DNA from: Mactra quadrangularis
Lineage: Eukaryota; Mollusca; Bivalvia; Venerida; Mactridae
DNA length: 64,000 bases
Direction: 5' to 3'
NCBI GenBank assembly: GCA_025267735.1
Contig: CM046294.1
Location: forward strand, 592,001-656,000
Of this stretch, positions 1-12,547 are shown piece after piece (position 1 is the first letter of the stretch; each line of letters opens with the position of its first letter). The notes below the pieces were generated by a model. The model had not been told where the DNA came from. It did no database searches and was given only the letters and a program-made list of their open reading frames with translations. Position numbers and translations under genes: made by a program.

Positions 1-3000
1 ATTAAACATTTGTTATTGTGTTTTATTATTGCTAAATAATTAATGTCGCACTGTAAACAAAGAAAATTGTTGGGTTTCTTTTTCAAATTGTAGAGCACTA
101 TTTATTTTTGTAAGAATTGAATTAAATAGTTAGAAAAAACATTATTCAGTCATTTTATAAAAATTGTCATTTGGATTTATGTTATCATTTTTTTAGTACA
201 GTCATTTTTATTTGCCTGCTTTTTATGGCTTTAGTCACCTTTTCATTATTTCCAAGTTTATATTTTCATGATTTTTGCTTTTTAAGTTTTGTGTTGCTTC
301 TAAATCTGGCTGACTGGATGACATTTACATATTTTCATTAAATATTTGACAATTCAAATTTATGGGGTTTAATCTTACAGTAGGTCCATTCAGTTGGAAT
401 CCTCGGATTTAATCATTGAAGTCCTATGTAAGGATAACAAAATATTTCCAATAATATTTTTCATGTTAATTAAGATATTTACAGAAGGGATGAAATTTAG
501 ATAGTTCTTTACCTTTAAAAACTTGAATTTCAAACAAATTAAATGAATTATGAAAAAGTTATTTTAATATTAATTTTGGCAAATTGACATTGAAAAGTTA
601 GGGTAAAATCCAAGTAATCCAACTAATTGGACCTACCTATTTGAAGAGTATGCAAGGAGAAATAACTGACTAAGGTCCCTTATTATTTTCAACTATAATT
701 ATGAAATAAGAAATGTTCACTTACCTGAACCAGTTTTCACTAATCCTAGGCTTTAGACTAGTCTGATTTACTTAGGCTTTAACTAGTAAAACTGAGGTAA
801 GTGGAGCCTGAATCAATTTTGTTAGTCCAGGATTTTATGCTAGTGGGTTAAGCCTTAAGGGATGACTAAAATTATAATCAAATGCATATATCTTATTTTA
901 GTTTAGATTGGTTTGAATGAAATTGATGTTTACAAATTCACCTTGTTTCCCATTTTTGCTAAAGAAATTAATTGCTAGCACCAATTTTGTTCTGTTCTTG
1001 ACATAAATTATGTTCTTAAATTCTAACCCTTTCTATTAGAGTTTTATTTTAGTTGGTGCTATTCTGTTGCTTAATTGTCTTTCACCCTCATATTAACAAT
1101 GTCAATATCTCAAGGAAATAACTTACAACAGTAATAATTAAGACTTTATTTAACAATGTTAAATAACACATTTGGATAATTTTAATCTTCTGTGTGGATT
1201 TACTTATCAACAATGCTTTTCAAAAGGATTTTAGTAGTTAAATATTTTAATGCATTTACAAGGTGGCACACAACCTTTTGGTGGCCTTAGAAGGTGGAAT
1301 GAGTTCCCTGCCCCTTTGGATTGAAGGGGCCAGATCATCTTTCATTGTCAGTACCAAATAGGGTAAATATGGGCAAAAAATGTGATAGGATAGCATGTTG
1401 TAAGATTGTAAGCTCTGAAATAATCTAGACTTTTTAAGTATCATTTTTGTTAAAATCATTTTGGAATAATATGACATTGCTTTTCTGAAGAAAAAAGATA
1501 CTGGGTGAAAACAAAAATTGGATTAGTAACCATTATTCATATCTATCCCAGTATGTAGTCAAATTTATCTGACTTTATCACCCATAGGGTTCCATCATTA
1601 GCACTTCCTGTACCATTCTGTTACACTCCATACATACCGTGGGAAATTTGACTGGCAAAATCTTGTTTTTATATGAATATGTATGAGGCAGGGGAGACCA
1701 ATCTTCTTATAATGAAATCGCGTGTTACAATTAAATACTTTTCAAAAACAATGACGTCATACTTAAAATAGAAACCAACACTCATGTTTTTTTTCAAAAA
1801 TGGTTGCCTAATTTCATTGGCTAGTTTTCTGCAGTCGTTTCCTTGCCAAACCAATGAAACTGCCTCATTAATTATTCATGATTACGAGATTTTCCTAACC
1901 AAATGGCCCATGGTACGTAACACAGCATAGTGGAGTAATGTATCGTGGGATAGCTAACGATGTTCCTGTACATTAGTCTGACTATGCTTTGCCTTGTATT
2001 ATCCATATAATATTTTGCTTTCATTAAACATTAAATTGTCCATGTATCAGCTGTATGGTCAATTTCATTATTTTGATTAAATCTCAGGTCAGTTATTTAC
2101 TTTGCTTGTTTGTTTGTAATATGTTTTGCATGTATTTAAGCTCATTTATGTTCATAAGTCACCCCATTATAAGTTGTGTTGCCATCATAATTTATGATAA
2201 GTCAATTGAGTTAAAAGCTATGTTTAATACCATACTATGTTTTTATATTTTTTGCTTATGTATCAGTTTTTTTGTGCTTTGTTTATGAAAAATTTGATTA
2301 CCATGTAAATATAATGGAACACACAATTAACATGTATTCTTTTAAGATGTGCTTTAGACATTTCAAGCTCTTACTACAAAAATCGTTATAAGTCTATTTC
2401 ATGGACTCACTGCAAAGTTTCAGAAATCTGGTTTATTATTTGTTATGAGAAGGTATTCAGATGTCAACAGTTAAGTTAAAAGCTTTACTTGACAGACTTT
2501 TGCTGGCTGCATAAAATTCTAACTTCATTGGACAAGAAAAGAATATTTTCAACATGTTATGTTTGGAAATAACTTTCTATATTACTGAGAATTCTGTCTT
2601 CATTTATTTATTTTTTAACCAAGGCAATCTAAAAATGGTTAAAGCATTTTGTTTCTATTATGTATTGAACCATAGGAAATTATTTGTTAGATTCCTATCT
2701 CTTTCGCCACCTTCTTAAAACACCACCCTATAAATACATTTTAAATTTTTGAAAAAAAAATACATAGTGAAAGGCATCTAAATTTGACCATTTTTCAAAA
2801 CATCGAAATGTGTAGATGGCTGAAACATGAGTGAAAGTTTTCAGTATTTTAAAATACTGATGTTAGTATTTTCAGAAGAAATTACTTTGTGTATATTATA
2901 TGAAATATGTCTACATCAGTATTTTGAAAGTATATTTTCAGTATTTTTAAAACTTTCAAATTATACCCATATAAGTGTATTAAACTTAATGTAAAAGGTA

Positions 3001-3240
3001 TAGCATAAGTCTGCTTAAAGGTCGTCTCTTATGCTTGTTTTAACACAGATCTGTATTGAGAGTAAAAATCAAATGTGCCCAAACACACAAAATTTCATTA
3101 AAATCTAGATCAGAAACTAACAATTAATTTTGTATGGCCTTGCTTATTTACATTGTATAATATTGTAAGTCACTTTGTATCTCCCTTCATTATTTGTATA
3201 TTTTTGTTATATTATAATAAAATGTATGTAATGAAACAAA
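1..3240. other. AT-rich non-coding stretch, possibly 3' UTR or intergenic
   Basis: No exon with splice sites and sustained coding character was found on either strand. The only structured item is a MITE copy at 371-679. A polyadenylation hexamer AATAAA at 3216-3221 follows a long AT-rich stretch, so part of this could be the 3' UTR of a gene lying to the left of the window; nothing in the sequence proves that. Confidence 0.4.
371..679 (+). mobile_element. Harbinger-like MITE, 5' end degraded
   Basis: This copy aligns along about 310 bp with the intact element at 19376-19736, sharing for example TTGGAATCCTCGGATTT and the right end ACTGACTAAGGTCCC followed by TTA. The left terminal inverted repeat of the intact copy is not recognisable here. 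No coding capacity. Confidence 0.6.
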
Positions 3241-3454
3241 CATTTTTTCTTCAAATAGTTAGAATGTCATGTTTTTTGTCACTTTTTAAAATATTATGTG
3301 ATTTATTATTGATGTAAATGTATTGAAATAATTTTGTTCTTAATACATTGGCATGAGTTTTAGGAAGTCTTGTCTAGGAGGGTAATACTGCAATATGATT
3401 GAAACAATCTCACATTTGTGTAAATTGTTTACTGTGAGGATCAGTCGACAAAAT

Positions 3455-3610
3455 AAGTGGGTGTCCAGTTGCCCGGAACAACTACTTTTTAGTTGGGGCA
3501 ATCAAAAATTTGTTTTTGGGCAACCAAAATCTAAGAACAAGACCTAGTGCTTGCTACTAAAATGACATGTCGGGCTACCGCTTTCGTATACTAATTTTGT
3601 AGATAAGTGG
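3455..3610 (+). repeat. Dispersed repeat (GGCAACCA family), copy 1
   Basis: A stretch with GTTGCCCGGAACAACT, GGGCAACCAAAAT and AGTGCTTGCT recurs at 4045-4200 and, inverted, at 40310-40455. Similar shorter pieces occur near 8080-8130. It is a diverged interspersed repeat of unknown class with no terminal structure that I can define. Confidence 0.5.
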
Positions 3611-4044
3611 GGATTGTATAATTTCATTGGATGATTTGTCTGCTGTAAATCAAACAGAACTCACTGAGTTAACTCAGTATGTAGCTGGTCTGACTGGCTA
3701 ATACAAGGTCATGACTTTGATTCCCAGCTGGTTCCTATATACCTTGTCAAGTTTGGTCAGGAATGTGGAATTACTATGTCCAACTTTATATTGAACTTCT
3801 GGACAAGAGTGTTTTGACCCCGGACAAGTATATTTTAAGATAGCACTTGTCCAAGGATGAGTGGAAAATAATAGGAATTACACATCCCTGTTAGTTATGA
3901 AATATGTTCTACAGTCATTTTCCCCACCTTCCTTTGTATCTAGTAGGGCATATGTTGGCCATTGACTAAGATATGTGTTATGTTCCAGGTTAAAAGCTAG
4001 GATTCAAAGACCTAGGCCCATCCAGGGAATGTGAGTAGCCGTCT

Positions 4045-4200
4045 ACAAAATTAGTTGGTGTCTTGTTGCCGGGACAACTTCTTTTTAGTTTAGGCAACCA
4101 ACAATTTCCATTAGGCAACCACAATTCTGCAAATGAGATGTAGTGCTTGCTCTTAAAATGATCTGTTTGGACAACCACTTTCTTATCCTAGTTTTGAGGA
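4045..4200 (+). repeat. Dispersed repeat (GGCAACCA family), copy 2
   Basis: Second copy of the repeat at 3455-3610, in the same orientation about 600 bp downstream. It shares the GTTGCCGGGACAACTTCTTT and TAGTGCTTGCT segments. It sits immediately upstream of a tRNA-derived SINE. Confidence 0.5.
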
Positions 4201-4283
4201 CTGGAGTGGAATAACTGACAGTCAAAACAAAATAAGTTGTGTTTTAATGCAACATAGATTGGTTTTTAAACCTCCTGAAAGCT

Positions 4284-4575
4284 GCCCGGCTAGCTCAGTT
4301 GGTAGCACGCAAGTCTACTGATTGAGAGGTCGTGGGTTCGATTCCCAGTGGGGCATACTTTTGTGGAGCTTGGTCATGAAATTATTGCTATGACCATTCT
4401 CCCTCCTACCAATGATTTTTAATTATGTAGGGCAGTTGTCAGTCACTGACAAAAGTATGCTGCGCTTAGTAGTTGGTCAACAGCTTCCCAGGAGGAGTGA
4501 GTTGGTTGACTGTCAGCTGTTATATGACCTGTACAATGTATTGCTACGGCGTTAAACCCCCCCCCCCCCCCCCCT
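4284..4575 (+). mobile_element. tRNA-derived SINE, family I (near full length)
   Basis: The 5' head looks like a tRNA: GCCCGGCTAGCTCAGTTGG (A box region) and GTGGGTTCGATTCCC (B box). A ~200-bp body follows and the element ends in CTACGGCGTTAAACC plus a C homopolymer. The same head and body recur at 11141-11398, 11540-11820, 20020-20308 (inverted), 20436-20750, 24785-24905 and 26140-26350 (inverted). The shared body outside the tRNA head marks it as a SINE and not a tRNA gene. Confidence 0.8.
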
Positions 4576-5269
4576 AAAAATTGACCTCCTGAAGAGTTTA
4601 GTAAACTGTGTTAGAACAGTGTTGCATTAAGCAGACAACATCATCAGACCCTAAATGCATCTAGATTAGGAGAACAAAAAAGAATTAGGATGAATGCATG
4701 TATTGGGAACAAAGTTCTTTTACTTCATATTTTTCAACATTATAATTATTGTTAAACATTTTTTCAACCTTAGGGCCTATTAAGAATATTGTGTATATTT
4801 TCTTCTTCTCATTCGTGTTAATTTATTGAAATTTATTACATTGTAAAAGTTTGTTACTATTTGAGAATGATTGTTATTATTAAAATCTGTATATACGGGG
4901 TTTATCTCTATTCAGAGTGTGTACATATCGTTATTTTTTCTCCTTGTTATGTTTTCATATATTTATATATTCAGTACCCCACCCACCCATTTTACTGTAT
5001 GTGATGTTGGCGTCATTTTTTTCAAAAATTTTTTCTTTCATATTTTTATGACATTTGACTCTTTCAATGTTTGTAAAGTAATATTCTTATTACTTATTTC
5101 CATTCTATACAATTTCAATAATTCATTTCGATGGGTAATTGCAAAACTTGTCTACATCCATTATTATGTAGGTTAGGCTAGTTTTGCTCTGACCCATCTA
5201 TTTCATTCACCCTAAAGAGTTGTTGTCAGGCACATAGGAAGCATTTTCAAATTGGGGGAGCTAATTTAT

Positions 5270-5500
5270 TCAGATTTATTTAAAAAAAAAAAACAGTACT
5301 TATTTATCATATACGTCTAAGTTTGTCCAACAAAAAGTGTGTGTAATTTTTATTTTGCCTAAAAAGCACAAATGTATCAATCAGTTGAGTGTGACAAATT
5401 AAATAAAGATCCTTAATCACTATAACTGATGAAAATACTGGGGGGGGGGGGGGGGGCGGAGAGCTGAGCCCCCCTTAGCCCCCTGTTCCTATGGGCCTGG
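5270..5500. repeat. Homopolymer-rich interspersed fragment
   Basis: Contains an A-tract near 5281-5292 and a G homopolymer near 5440-5456, followed by GAGCCCCCCTTAGCCCCC. The GGGGG...CCCCC arrangement resembles ends of the G/C-tract element described at 28837, but no complete copy can be delimited. Confidence 0.3.
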
Positions 5501-6130
5501 TTGTTGTTCATAATTCACTAACACTTCTGGCAATGTCTCAGTTTATCTACAGGGTTTTTGTTAAGACAGGGAATTTCATCATTATGAAATTGAGGAATTC
5601 TGTCAAAAAGTACAAATTTGGGATTAAAGGTCTTTGATTTTGTGAACTATATTGGTGACAGAATACCTAATATATGAAGCAAATTTCAAGAGTAAAATAC
5701 AGGCCACAATGGTTAAGTGAGCGATTTGTGAAACACCATTTATATAGCTTAAAAAACTTGTGTACATTTTTTCTTAGCCTGTATGGTAGTTTGATGGTTT
5801 ACTTTTTCTATTAATTAAAAACAGTAAATTTTGTTGACTTGAATATATTTGATAGCCATTCTTACTGATGAAATTTTTGAAAATTTTTAATCAAATTGTC
5901 TTATTGTGGAAATTCAACCTTTACCTTTAAATGTAGCTACTAAAATTTTGTCATTTTATTTAACAACTATATTAAATTTATGAATTTTTGCTTTTTTGTA
6001 GTCATGGCAACAGAGTCATGAGATTTGTTTTATAAATTGTGTTCTTTATTACCTCTTATGTCATTGAAAAAACAGTCAGGGGTGTGGAATACCAATGCTG
6101 GTTCTGTCTGATAGAAACATTCTTGTAAGA

Positions 6131-6345
6131 GCCGCGGCCGTGGTGTAGTGATTAGCATGTCTGACTTTAAATCCAAAGATAGTGGGTTCAACCCTGGTCG
6201 CGGTAGGTCATTCCCTATACATGAGATGGTGGCCTCATGGTAGGGTAAGTTAGTTCTTGTGATAGAAAGTGTCCAGGAAACATATAGTAGGGAGAACTGG
6301 TTGTCGTATATATAACCTTAATATGTGTTGAATACAACTAGAAAA
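6131..6345 (+). mobile_element. tRNA-derived SINE, family II
   Basis: Head GCCGCGGCCGTGGTGTAGTG (A-box-like) and GTGGGTTCAACCCTGG (B-box-like), followed by a body containing CTATACATGAGATGGTGGCC and GTGTCCAGGAAAC and a tail near TATGTGTTGAATAC. Inverted copies with the same body lie at 15460-15681 and 29745-29940. Confidence 0.75.
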
Positions 6346-6778
6346 AACCAATTTAAAAAAAAAATCTTGCTAGTGGACTCGTATTCATTCACTTATCTGC
6401 AGCAAAGAAACTTTTTTTGCAGTTTATGCATTGGTATTGCTATATTTGATAAATTGGCATTTTTTCAAGTATGTTAAAAATTTCGGCATGTAAACCCGTA
6501 TTTTAATGATTTTTATGTTAATCATTTAGAGGTTTACTTTAAAAGAACTAAATTCAGATTAATAGTAATAATAGTTAATAGTTACAGCTTTATTTACTGT
6601 AAATAACTTATTTGGTGTAAACCAATTTTAAATAATGTTCACAATTCAGTCCCATTCGAATAAGTGTTACTTTATTATGAACAAGCAGAGTAGTTTTTTT
6701 CTTTCCTTGGTGGGAAAAAATAAGAATTTCACACTCCTGGTACATTTATCCCATTACTTTCTATTCATTTTCAATATT

Positions 6779-7063
6779 TATACCCCTGCTTCGAAGAAGA
6801 GGGGGGTATACTGTTTTACCCTTGTCCGTCCGTCCGTCCGTTACAAAATTTCCGTCGCAGTTTTCTTAGCAACTATAACATGCAGCAGCCTAATACTTTG
6901 CATATTGCTTCATCCCATAGTCCCATGTGGTGTAAAGCGATTTCATGCTCCTTGCTCATCTACTTCCTGTTTGTCGCATATTTTTAGATTTCGTGAAATG
7001 AAAGTTACATTATGATAGTCATATTTCTCACTGAGGGGGTATCACTAGTGAGCATTAGCTCAC
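6779..7063 (+). mobile_element. Dispersed repeat with hairpin end and (GTCC)n tract
   Basis: Begins with a short hairpin-forming end (CCCCTGCTTC paired with GAAGAAGAGGGG), then TATACTGTTTTACC, a (GTCC)n tract at about 6826-6840, and closes near GGGGGTATCACTAGTGAGC. The same architecture, a hairpin-like end with a GGAC/GTCC microsatellite, is seen at the right end of the array at 30691-34442. No transposase ORF is present. I recognise this as a type common in bivalve genomes (recall, not searched). Confidence 0.5.
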
Positions 7064-8099
7064 AGATTTACTTGTTAGTCATTTTTTTAATGTTTTTTAT
7101 TAATTTAGTGCAACATTTTTTTTTTTTAGTTTTTTTCTTTTTTTTTTCATTATTTTGTTTGTATGTACATGTATTGGTCTTATTTTTTTGTCTTAATTGT
7201 TTATATTTGATTGTCAATGCTTATTTTGTGATCCTTGACACCTTATACCTAACAGGATGTTCCAATGAAAAATTCAGGTACCATAACACTTGATATGTAA
7301 TTTTAAATTCACACATAAAACATACAATGTATTTTATTATAGTTAGTTAATAATGTTTGAAAAATAAACCTAAGTAGGAAGGCAAAAATGTAACTTAAAA
7401 TCAGTTTAAATTTTTCTCTCTTTTTTCACTGTAAGGTCACACTTTTTATATTTTTAGTCTTGTGAGAATTTTCTTGAAAAAATGAGTATGGTAGATTGAA
7501 AAAGAATTTTAAAAAAAGATAAAAGATGTCAATTACAATCGACTTTTAAACCCATTTTGTACAAGTTCTGAGTTAAATTGATATTTATCTTAGAAATTCA
7601 CTAACATTTTCTCAAACTGTGTGACAATTGACACAATGAGCTTATTTGTACTGGAATGGGTTCGTTTTTTTTCATCCCTTTTTTGTGCAGAAATAAGTAC
7701 AGTGGGTAATAAAAAAATCAATAATCAAATTTTTTTTTTTCAATTTCTTAAAAATTAGGGTCGGAATTTTTGTAAGACAAAAAATATAAAATGTCTGGCC
7801 TAATGCATTTTAGAAGATGGTAAGATTATTATGACACAATTCTGGACAGTTTAAATATATCAAGTAGGGCATATGTGCTTAGTACCGGTGAAAAGTTTTT
7901 GTCTAAAGATATGGCTCTCTCCCAGATCTTTGAGTAGGACAACAACTGTTCTCTACAATGTGACAGAAAATTTCCAGACAAGTGGCATGAAATAACATAC
8001 ATTACTTGAAAGCTTCTTGTAGACTTGAAAGATTTTTTTGTATTTTTTGTTATCTATAAAATTAGTGGGGAGGGGCCTGTTGGACAACCTTGTTTTTGG

Positions 8100-8215
8100 T
8101 ATGGGCAACCAAATATTTATTTTAGTCAAGCACTATATAGTGAAATTCTCAAAAAAGTCATTCTGGGGATTTATTTCACAAAACCATTAATAAATTTTCA
8201 ATGTGTCATTTCCTG
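8100..8215 (+). repeat. Dispersed repeat, second copy at 61495-61600
   Basis: The stretch with AAATTCTCAAAAAAGTCATT, ATTTATTTCACAAAA and TCATTTCCTGAAGCATT matches 61495-61600 at most positions in the same orientation. It is non-coding and the class is unknown. Confidence 0.55.
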
Positions 8216-8579
8216 AAGCATTTCTTGGCGATAAAAGTAGTTCCGTGAATCAACTGACGCATCTTTGTTTCAGTGTCAGTGACAGGTATAAATATTTACT
8301 TATATAGATAAGCGTGTGAATGAGCAGAGTCAAATCTCGTTAATACACTAAGCAGTAGTATTTGCCAGTTATACAGGATAGAATAAACACTTCGCCCACA
8401 TGTTTTGCCCTGCTCGGTTCGTACTTGAATCTAATGTGTAAGGAATAATCATTAGTAGGTTTCAATGAGCACCAAAGTCTTTCTGTATTTCAATACTTTG
8501 ATTAATTAAGGTTGTGATAAATCGATATAGTATATAAGTTATGTATCATTTGTAATCAAATAACAAATATTATCTAGTC

Positions 8580-8885
8580 TGTTATTGGGGTCAGTAGACG
8601 ATGGGGTTGGGCTTTAAGGGGATATAATTAGAGTCAATAGGAAAGGGATATAAGGGGACGGGTTAAGGGTTGCTTGGAGATTTGGTTGGAGTTACTAGGA
8701 AGGAATGACATGGTTGCTGTTAAGCAGAGTAGGGATCACTAGAGGACAGAGTTGGGTTTCTTGGGGACATGGCTGAGGTTATAATTTTTCAGTCTCTTGC
8801 TGACAGTATTAGGCTTTTTGGATCTGAATCAGGGTCATGCTCTTGGAGACAGGGTTTGGGTCTTGCTTTTGAGTCTTAATAAAAC
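8580..8885 (+). repeat. Degenerate G-rich minisatellite
   Basis: A run of related ~30-35 bp phrases of the type GGGGACAGGGTTGGG...TCACTAGG (for instance near 8590, 8655, 8695, 8735, 8760 and 8850), each diverged from the next. There is strong G over C bias on the + strand compared with flanking AT-rich DNA. No coding signal. Confidence 0.5.
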
Positions 8886-10430
8886 AGGGGTTAGGTCAAT
8901 ATTTCTTTGTGGTATTAATTTGAACAATTTTTTGTGTTCAATGCTAAGGCATATTATTCAATAATGTATAATACTGATTTCATAGTCTTTGAAATAACAA
9001 ACTTTCTTTATTTAGGATACACTACACCTCATGCTTGGCAGATATATTTAATTTTAGTACTCATATATCTTGTTTTAATTGTTCATTTTGTATTTATCTT
9101 TTCAAACAACAACTAGCTCATTATGGAAAACACATACTGGTAGTTGGTTTGTCTGGCCTATGTAAAGAGAAATATTTGTGCCTTTAACATTGTAATGCAC
9201 AATTAAATAGTGAACCATTCTAACTCATTATAGTTGTAAATTAAAAAAAAAATGTGTACCAGTCTGACTTACACTGTGCTGCGATTGGTCAGTTTGAATA
9301 TTTGTAAAAAAAAATGAACCAATCAGAATTGAAAGATATTTGACGGGTGTCATTATATTCAGTTTTCGGTTTTCCTTTTTCTTTTTTTTCTTTTAGGAAT
9401 AGGAACAATACTATGTATTTCTGAAACTCAAGCTCATTGTTGATTGAAGTTAACTTAAATTCTTATGTCATACCACTACTCTTTACTAAATACATGCCTC
9501 TGTCATATTTGTTGTATTTTAAATACAGCATCCTCCAACTGTCCTTTCTCAAAATCCTGATTAACAAATTTACATGTAATCATGAAATAAAGAAACAAAG
9601 TATTATCTGTGAAATTACAAAATAAGCGTTAATGAGTTTATTAACATATGATTTAATGGTACTAGTTCACAGTTTTGGTTTATTTTTTCTAGAATTTCAA
9701 AATACCATTCAGTGTCTGTAATTGTTAAAAAAAATATTTCTATTTATTTCAAGACAAACTGACCTATATGTTGCAAGAAATATACAATAAAAGTCACAAA
9801 AATACACTAAAAGTGTCTATATCGTGACATACGAGGTAGATTTTTACTACATGAAACACCATCATTTGAAGTTGTATGTCAATTTGCACTAAAATTGTCA
9901 TTATCAGAACACTACTTTCCTGCTTCCAAACATATTTCCATACAGTTTTGATGGTTTTAAAAAAGTTGATATTTAATTTGAAATCTGTGAATGAGTATGT
10001 TTAAACCATGTTACTTGAATAAACTTATGGTAGACTTATGGCACTCCAATAACTCTAGACTCTGAGCTTTAATTTTATTGATGTGTAATTACTAGTGATA
10101 TGCATAATTAGTTTTTTGTAAAAACTTACTTTGTCCCAGAACTTTTGGAGGGCACTGTATCTTGTCTTTATTATCTACTGTCTTGATTTTCCCCACTTGT
10201 ATATCTATTGTATTTTCTCACATTTTTTGCTCAATGATTTAACTTGTTGAGTATTTTAGTGGTTGCTATTTATATTAAATAACCCTATTTACTGCACCAA
10301 TAAAATGCACTTAGATCTATAAGTACAAATCTTCTTCATAATTATTATATTATAAACATTCTTTCTAATACTAAGCTTTTATTTATTTACCTTCTTTTGG
10401 CATTAAAACACAATCTTTGAACTTTTATGG

Positions 10431-10745
10431 TGTTTTTTAACTTTTGACCTTCAGCGTTTCCTTGACTTTAACCTATATTGTGTCATTGACCTTGAACTAT
10501 GACCTTTGGTGTTTCTTTGACTTTAACCTATATTGTGTCATTGACCTTGAACTATGACCTTTGGTGTTTCTTTGACTTTAACCTATATTGTGTCATTGAC
10601 CTTGAACTATGACCTTTGGTGTTTCTTTGACTTTAACCTATATTGTGTCATTGACCTTGAACTATGACCTTTGGTGTTTCTTTGACTTTAACCTTTATTG
10701 TGTCATTGACCTTGAACTATGACCTTTGGTGTTTCATTAAATTTC
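10431..10745 (+). repeat. 55-bp tandem minisatellite with TGACCTT half-sites
   Basis: Units start at 10486, 10541, 10596, 10651 and 10706 with a spacing of exactly 55 bp. The central four units are nearly identical; a diverged unit precedes them and degenerate TTGACC-rich sequence continues to about 10865. Each unit holds TGACCTTGAACTATGACCTT and TTGACTTTAACCT. The reverse strand therefore carries AGGTCA-type hexamers in direct orientation. Confidence 0.85.
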
Positions 10746-11140
10746 AACTTTGATATTAAATTATTAATTTTGTCATTGACATAAAAATTTAAGCTTTAAC
10801 ATCAGTGACCTTTCAATGCCCTTGACCTTCAAATTTCATCTTTGACCTTTTGACCTTTCATATCTTGGTATCTTTGTCATAATGTTTTTTGTTATATTCT
10901 TCATCTTGCTTACTAATTGTGTATGCCAACCTATTGTTTCCATTTTTATAATGGCTTATGTGATAATGTCTTGTTTCTTTTTTACTTAAAACATTTTGTG
11001 AAAAAATAAACAAAAGTAAAAAAAAAAATTTGTTGTGTTATTTTGTTATATTCTTTTACAACCATTTTGCTCTATACATGTACCTGTGTATCAAAGAAGG
11101 CATTTGTCAGTCACTAGCAAGGGTATATGCTAAGACAGTT

Positions 11141-11398
11141 GCCCGGCTAGCTTAGTTGGAAGCACTCAAGCCTACTGATCGAGGGGTCATGGGTGCAATT
11201 CCCTGGCTAGGCATACTTTCGTGGACCTGGTTATGAAATTATTTCTATGGCCATTTTCCCTCCTAACAATGATTCTTAATTATGTAGGGCAGTCATCAGT
11301 CACTTACGAAAGTATGCGCTTAGTAGTTGGTTTACAGCTAAATCCAGAGATTATATGACATATATATTGTGTTGCTACGGCATTAAACCCCACAAAAA
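11141..11398 (+). mobile_element. tRNA-derived SINE, family I
   Basis: Head GCCCGGCTAGCTTAGTTGG, body with ATGAAATTATTTCTATGGCC and tail CTACGGCATTAAACCCC. Near full length and the same family as 4284-4575. Confidence 0.75.
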
Positions 11399-11539
11399 CA
11401 AATATGCTAAGACTGCACAGTACTAGGTTAAAAGCTGTGGTCTAAAGATCTAAGCATATTTAGATATATTTAGATGACATGTGACATGAAGCAGCATTTA
11501 TTACATTACTAATGAAGCTTCTTTAGTAAAATGTGCAAG

Positions 11540-11820
11540 CATCTGGCTAGCTCAGTCAGCAGGCTGAAAGTCTACTAATCCAGGGGCATACTTTGGTGGT
11601 TTTTGGTCATGAAATAATTTCTATGGCCATTCTCTCACCTTTCACTTATTCTAAATAGTGTAGGACAGTTTTGAGTCACTGATGGCAATATGTACCTAGT
11701 AACTGGTTAACAGCTAAATCCAGAGATTTAGCTCTTCAAGGAATAGTGAGTAGGTTGACTGACCATCATGATGACTTACTATAGTCAATATGTTGCTACT
11801 GTGTAAAACCAACCAAAATG
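11540..11820 (+). mobile_element. tRNA-derived SINE, family I, diverged and deleted
   Basis: Begins ATCTGGCTAGCTCAGTCAG, has lost part of the B-box region, then follows the family I body (TTTGGTCATGAAATAATTTC, GGTTAACAGCTAAATCC) and ends near TTGCTACTGTGTAAAACC. It lies about 140 bp downstream of another copy in the same orientation. Confidence 0.65.
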
Positions 11821-12316
11821 AAAAAAAACAAACAATGTATATCATAATTTTAAATATTTACAAATGTATTTAAATTAGTTTTTTTCAATTCATCTGCGAT
11901 TGATAGTATACCCATTTTTCTGTTGCACTATTTTCTGGGTCGGAACAGAATTCAATTATGTGTTGTTCCTTCTTTTTCAAATTTCTGAGAGCGCTGACAT
12001 AGACAGGAATTTTTGTAAAAAATTCCTTCCAAAAATGTAATATTAAAAAATCTCCAATAAATAAACTTTAGCAATTATTTTAAAGAATTTGAAGTATTTG
12101 TTACAAACCAGGTAGTAGTTTGTGTTTCAACAAGTGTTACTTAGATAGCAATCTGATTGTACAGATGACAAGATAGTACAAGTTTTATATCTAACATTTT
12201 ATACTGTTGTTATACCCCTAGGGGTCAGGATGGTGATTTTAAGATAGGGACATGGGTCACATGATACAAGTATGTTGTGCAGAACAAAAAAGTGTTACTT
12301 GGTAAACATTTCACAA

Positions 12317-12379
12317 GCTTAGTGCAAAACTGTGGTAACTCAAGTTAAAAAAGTGAGTTATGGCTGTTTTGCACTAAGC
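12317..12379. mobile_element. Small foldback MITE (GCTTAGTGCAAAAC family)
   Basis: Inverted arms GCTTAGTGCAAAAC and GTTTTGCACTAAGC, extended through GTAACTCA and TGAGTTA with a few mismatches, around a short A-rich loop. A related foldback with GGGTTTAGTG and GCACTAAACCC ends lies at 34525-34596. Non-coding. Confidence 0.5.
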
Positions 12380-12547
12380 CTGCAATTTGTACAGTGAAGT
12401 TCTGGTTAACGGACTTTAGTTGTTAGTGCAGAACAGAAACAGAACAGAACAGAACAAACCTTTAGGCAAACAAGGCCTATTATCTCAAAACATGATATAT
12501 GAGCAAAGTTAAATGTATCACTTGTAAACAAATAAAAATATAGAATT

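Noticed and set aside
4284..4356. Possible functional tRNA gene
   Set aside because: The tRNA-like head is joined to a body that recurs with it at six other places, so it is a SINE. The same reasoning rejects the heads at 6131, 11141, 15600-15681 and 20240-20308.
10431..10745. Possible CRISPR-like array
   Set aside because: The 55-bp units are contiguous with no variable spacers, and the context is an intron-bearing eukaryotic genome.
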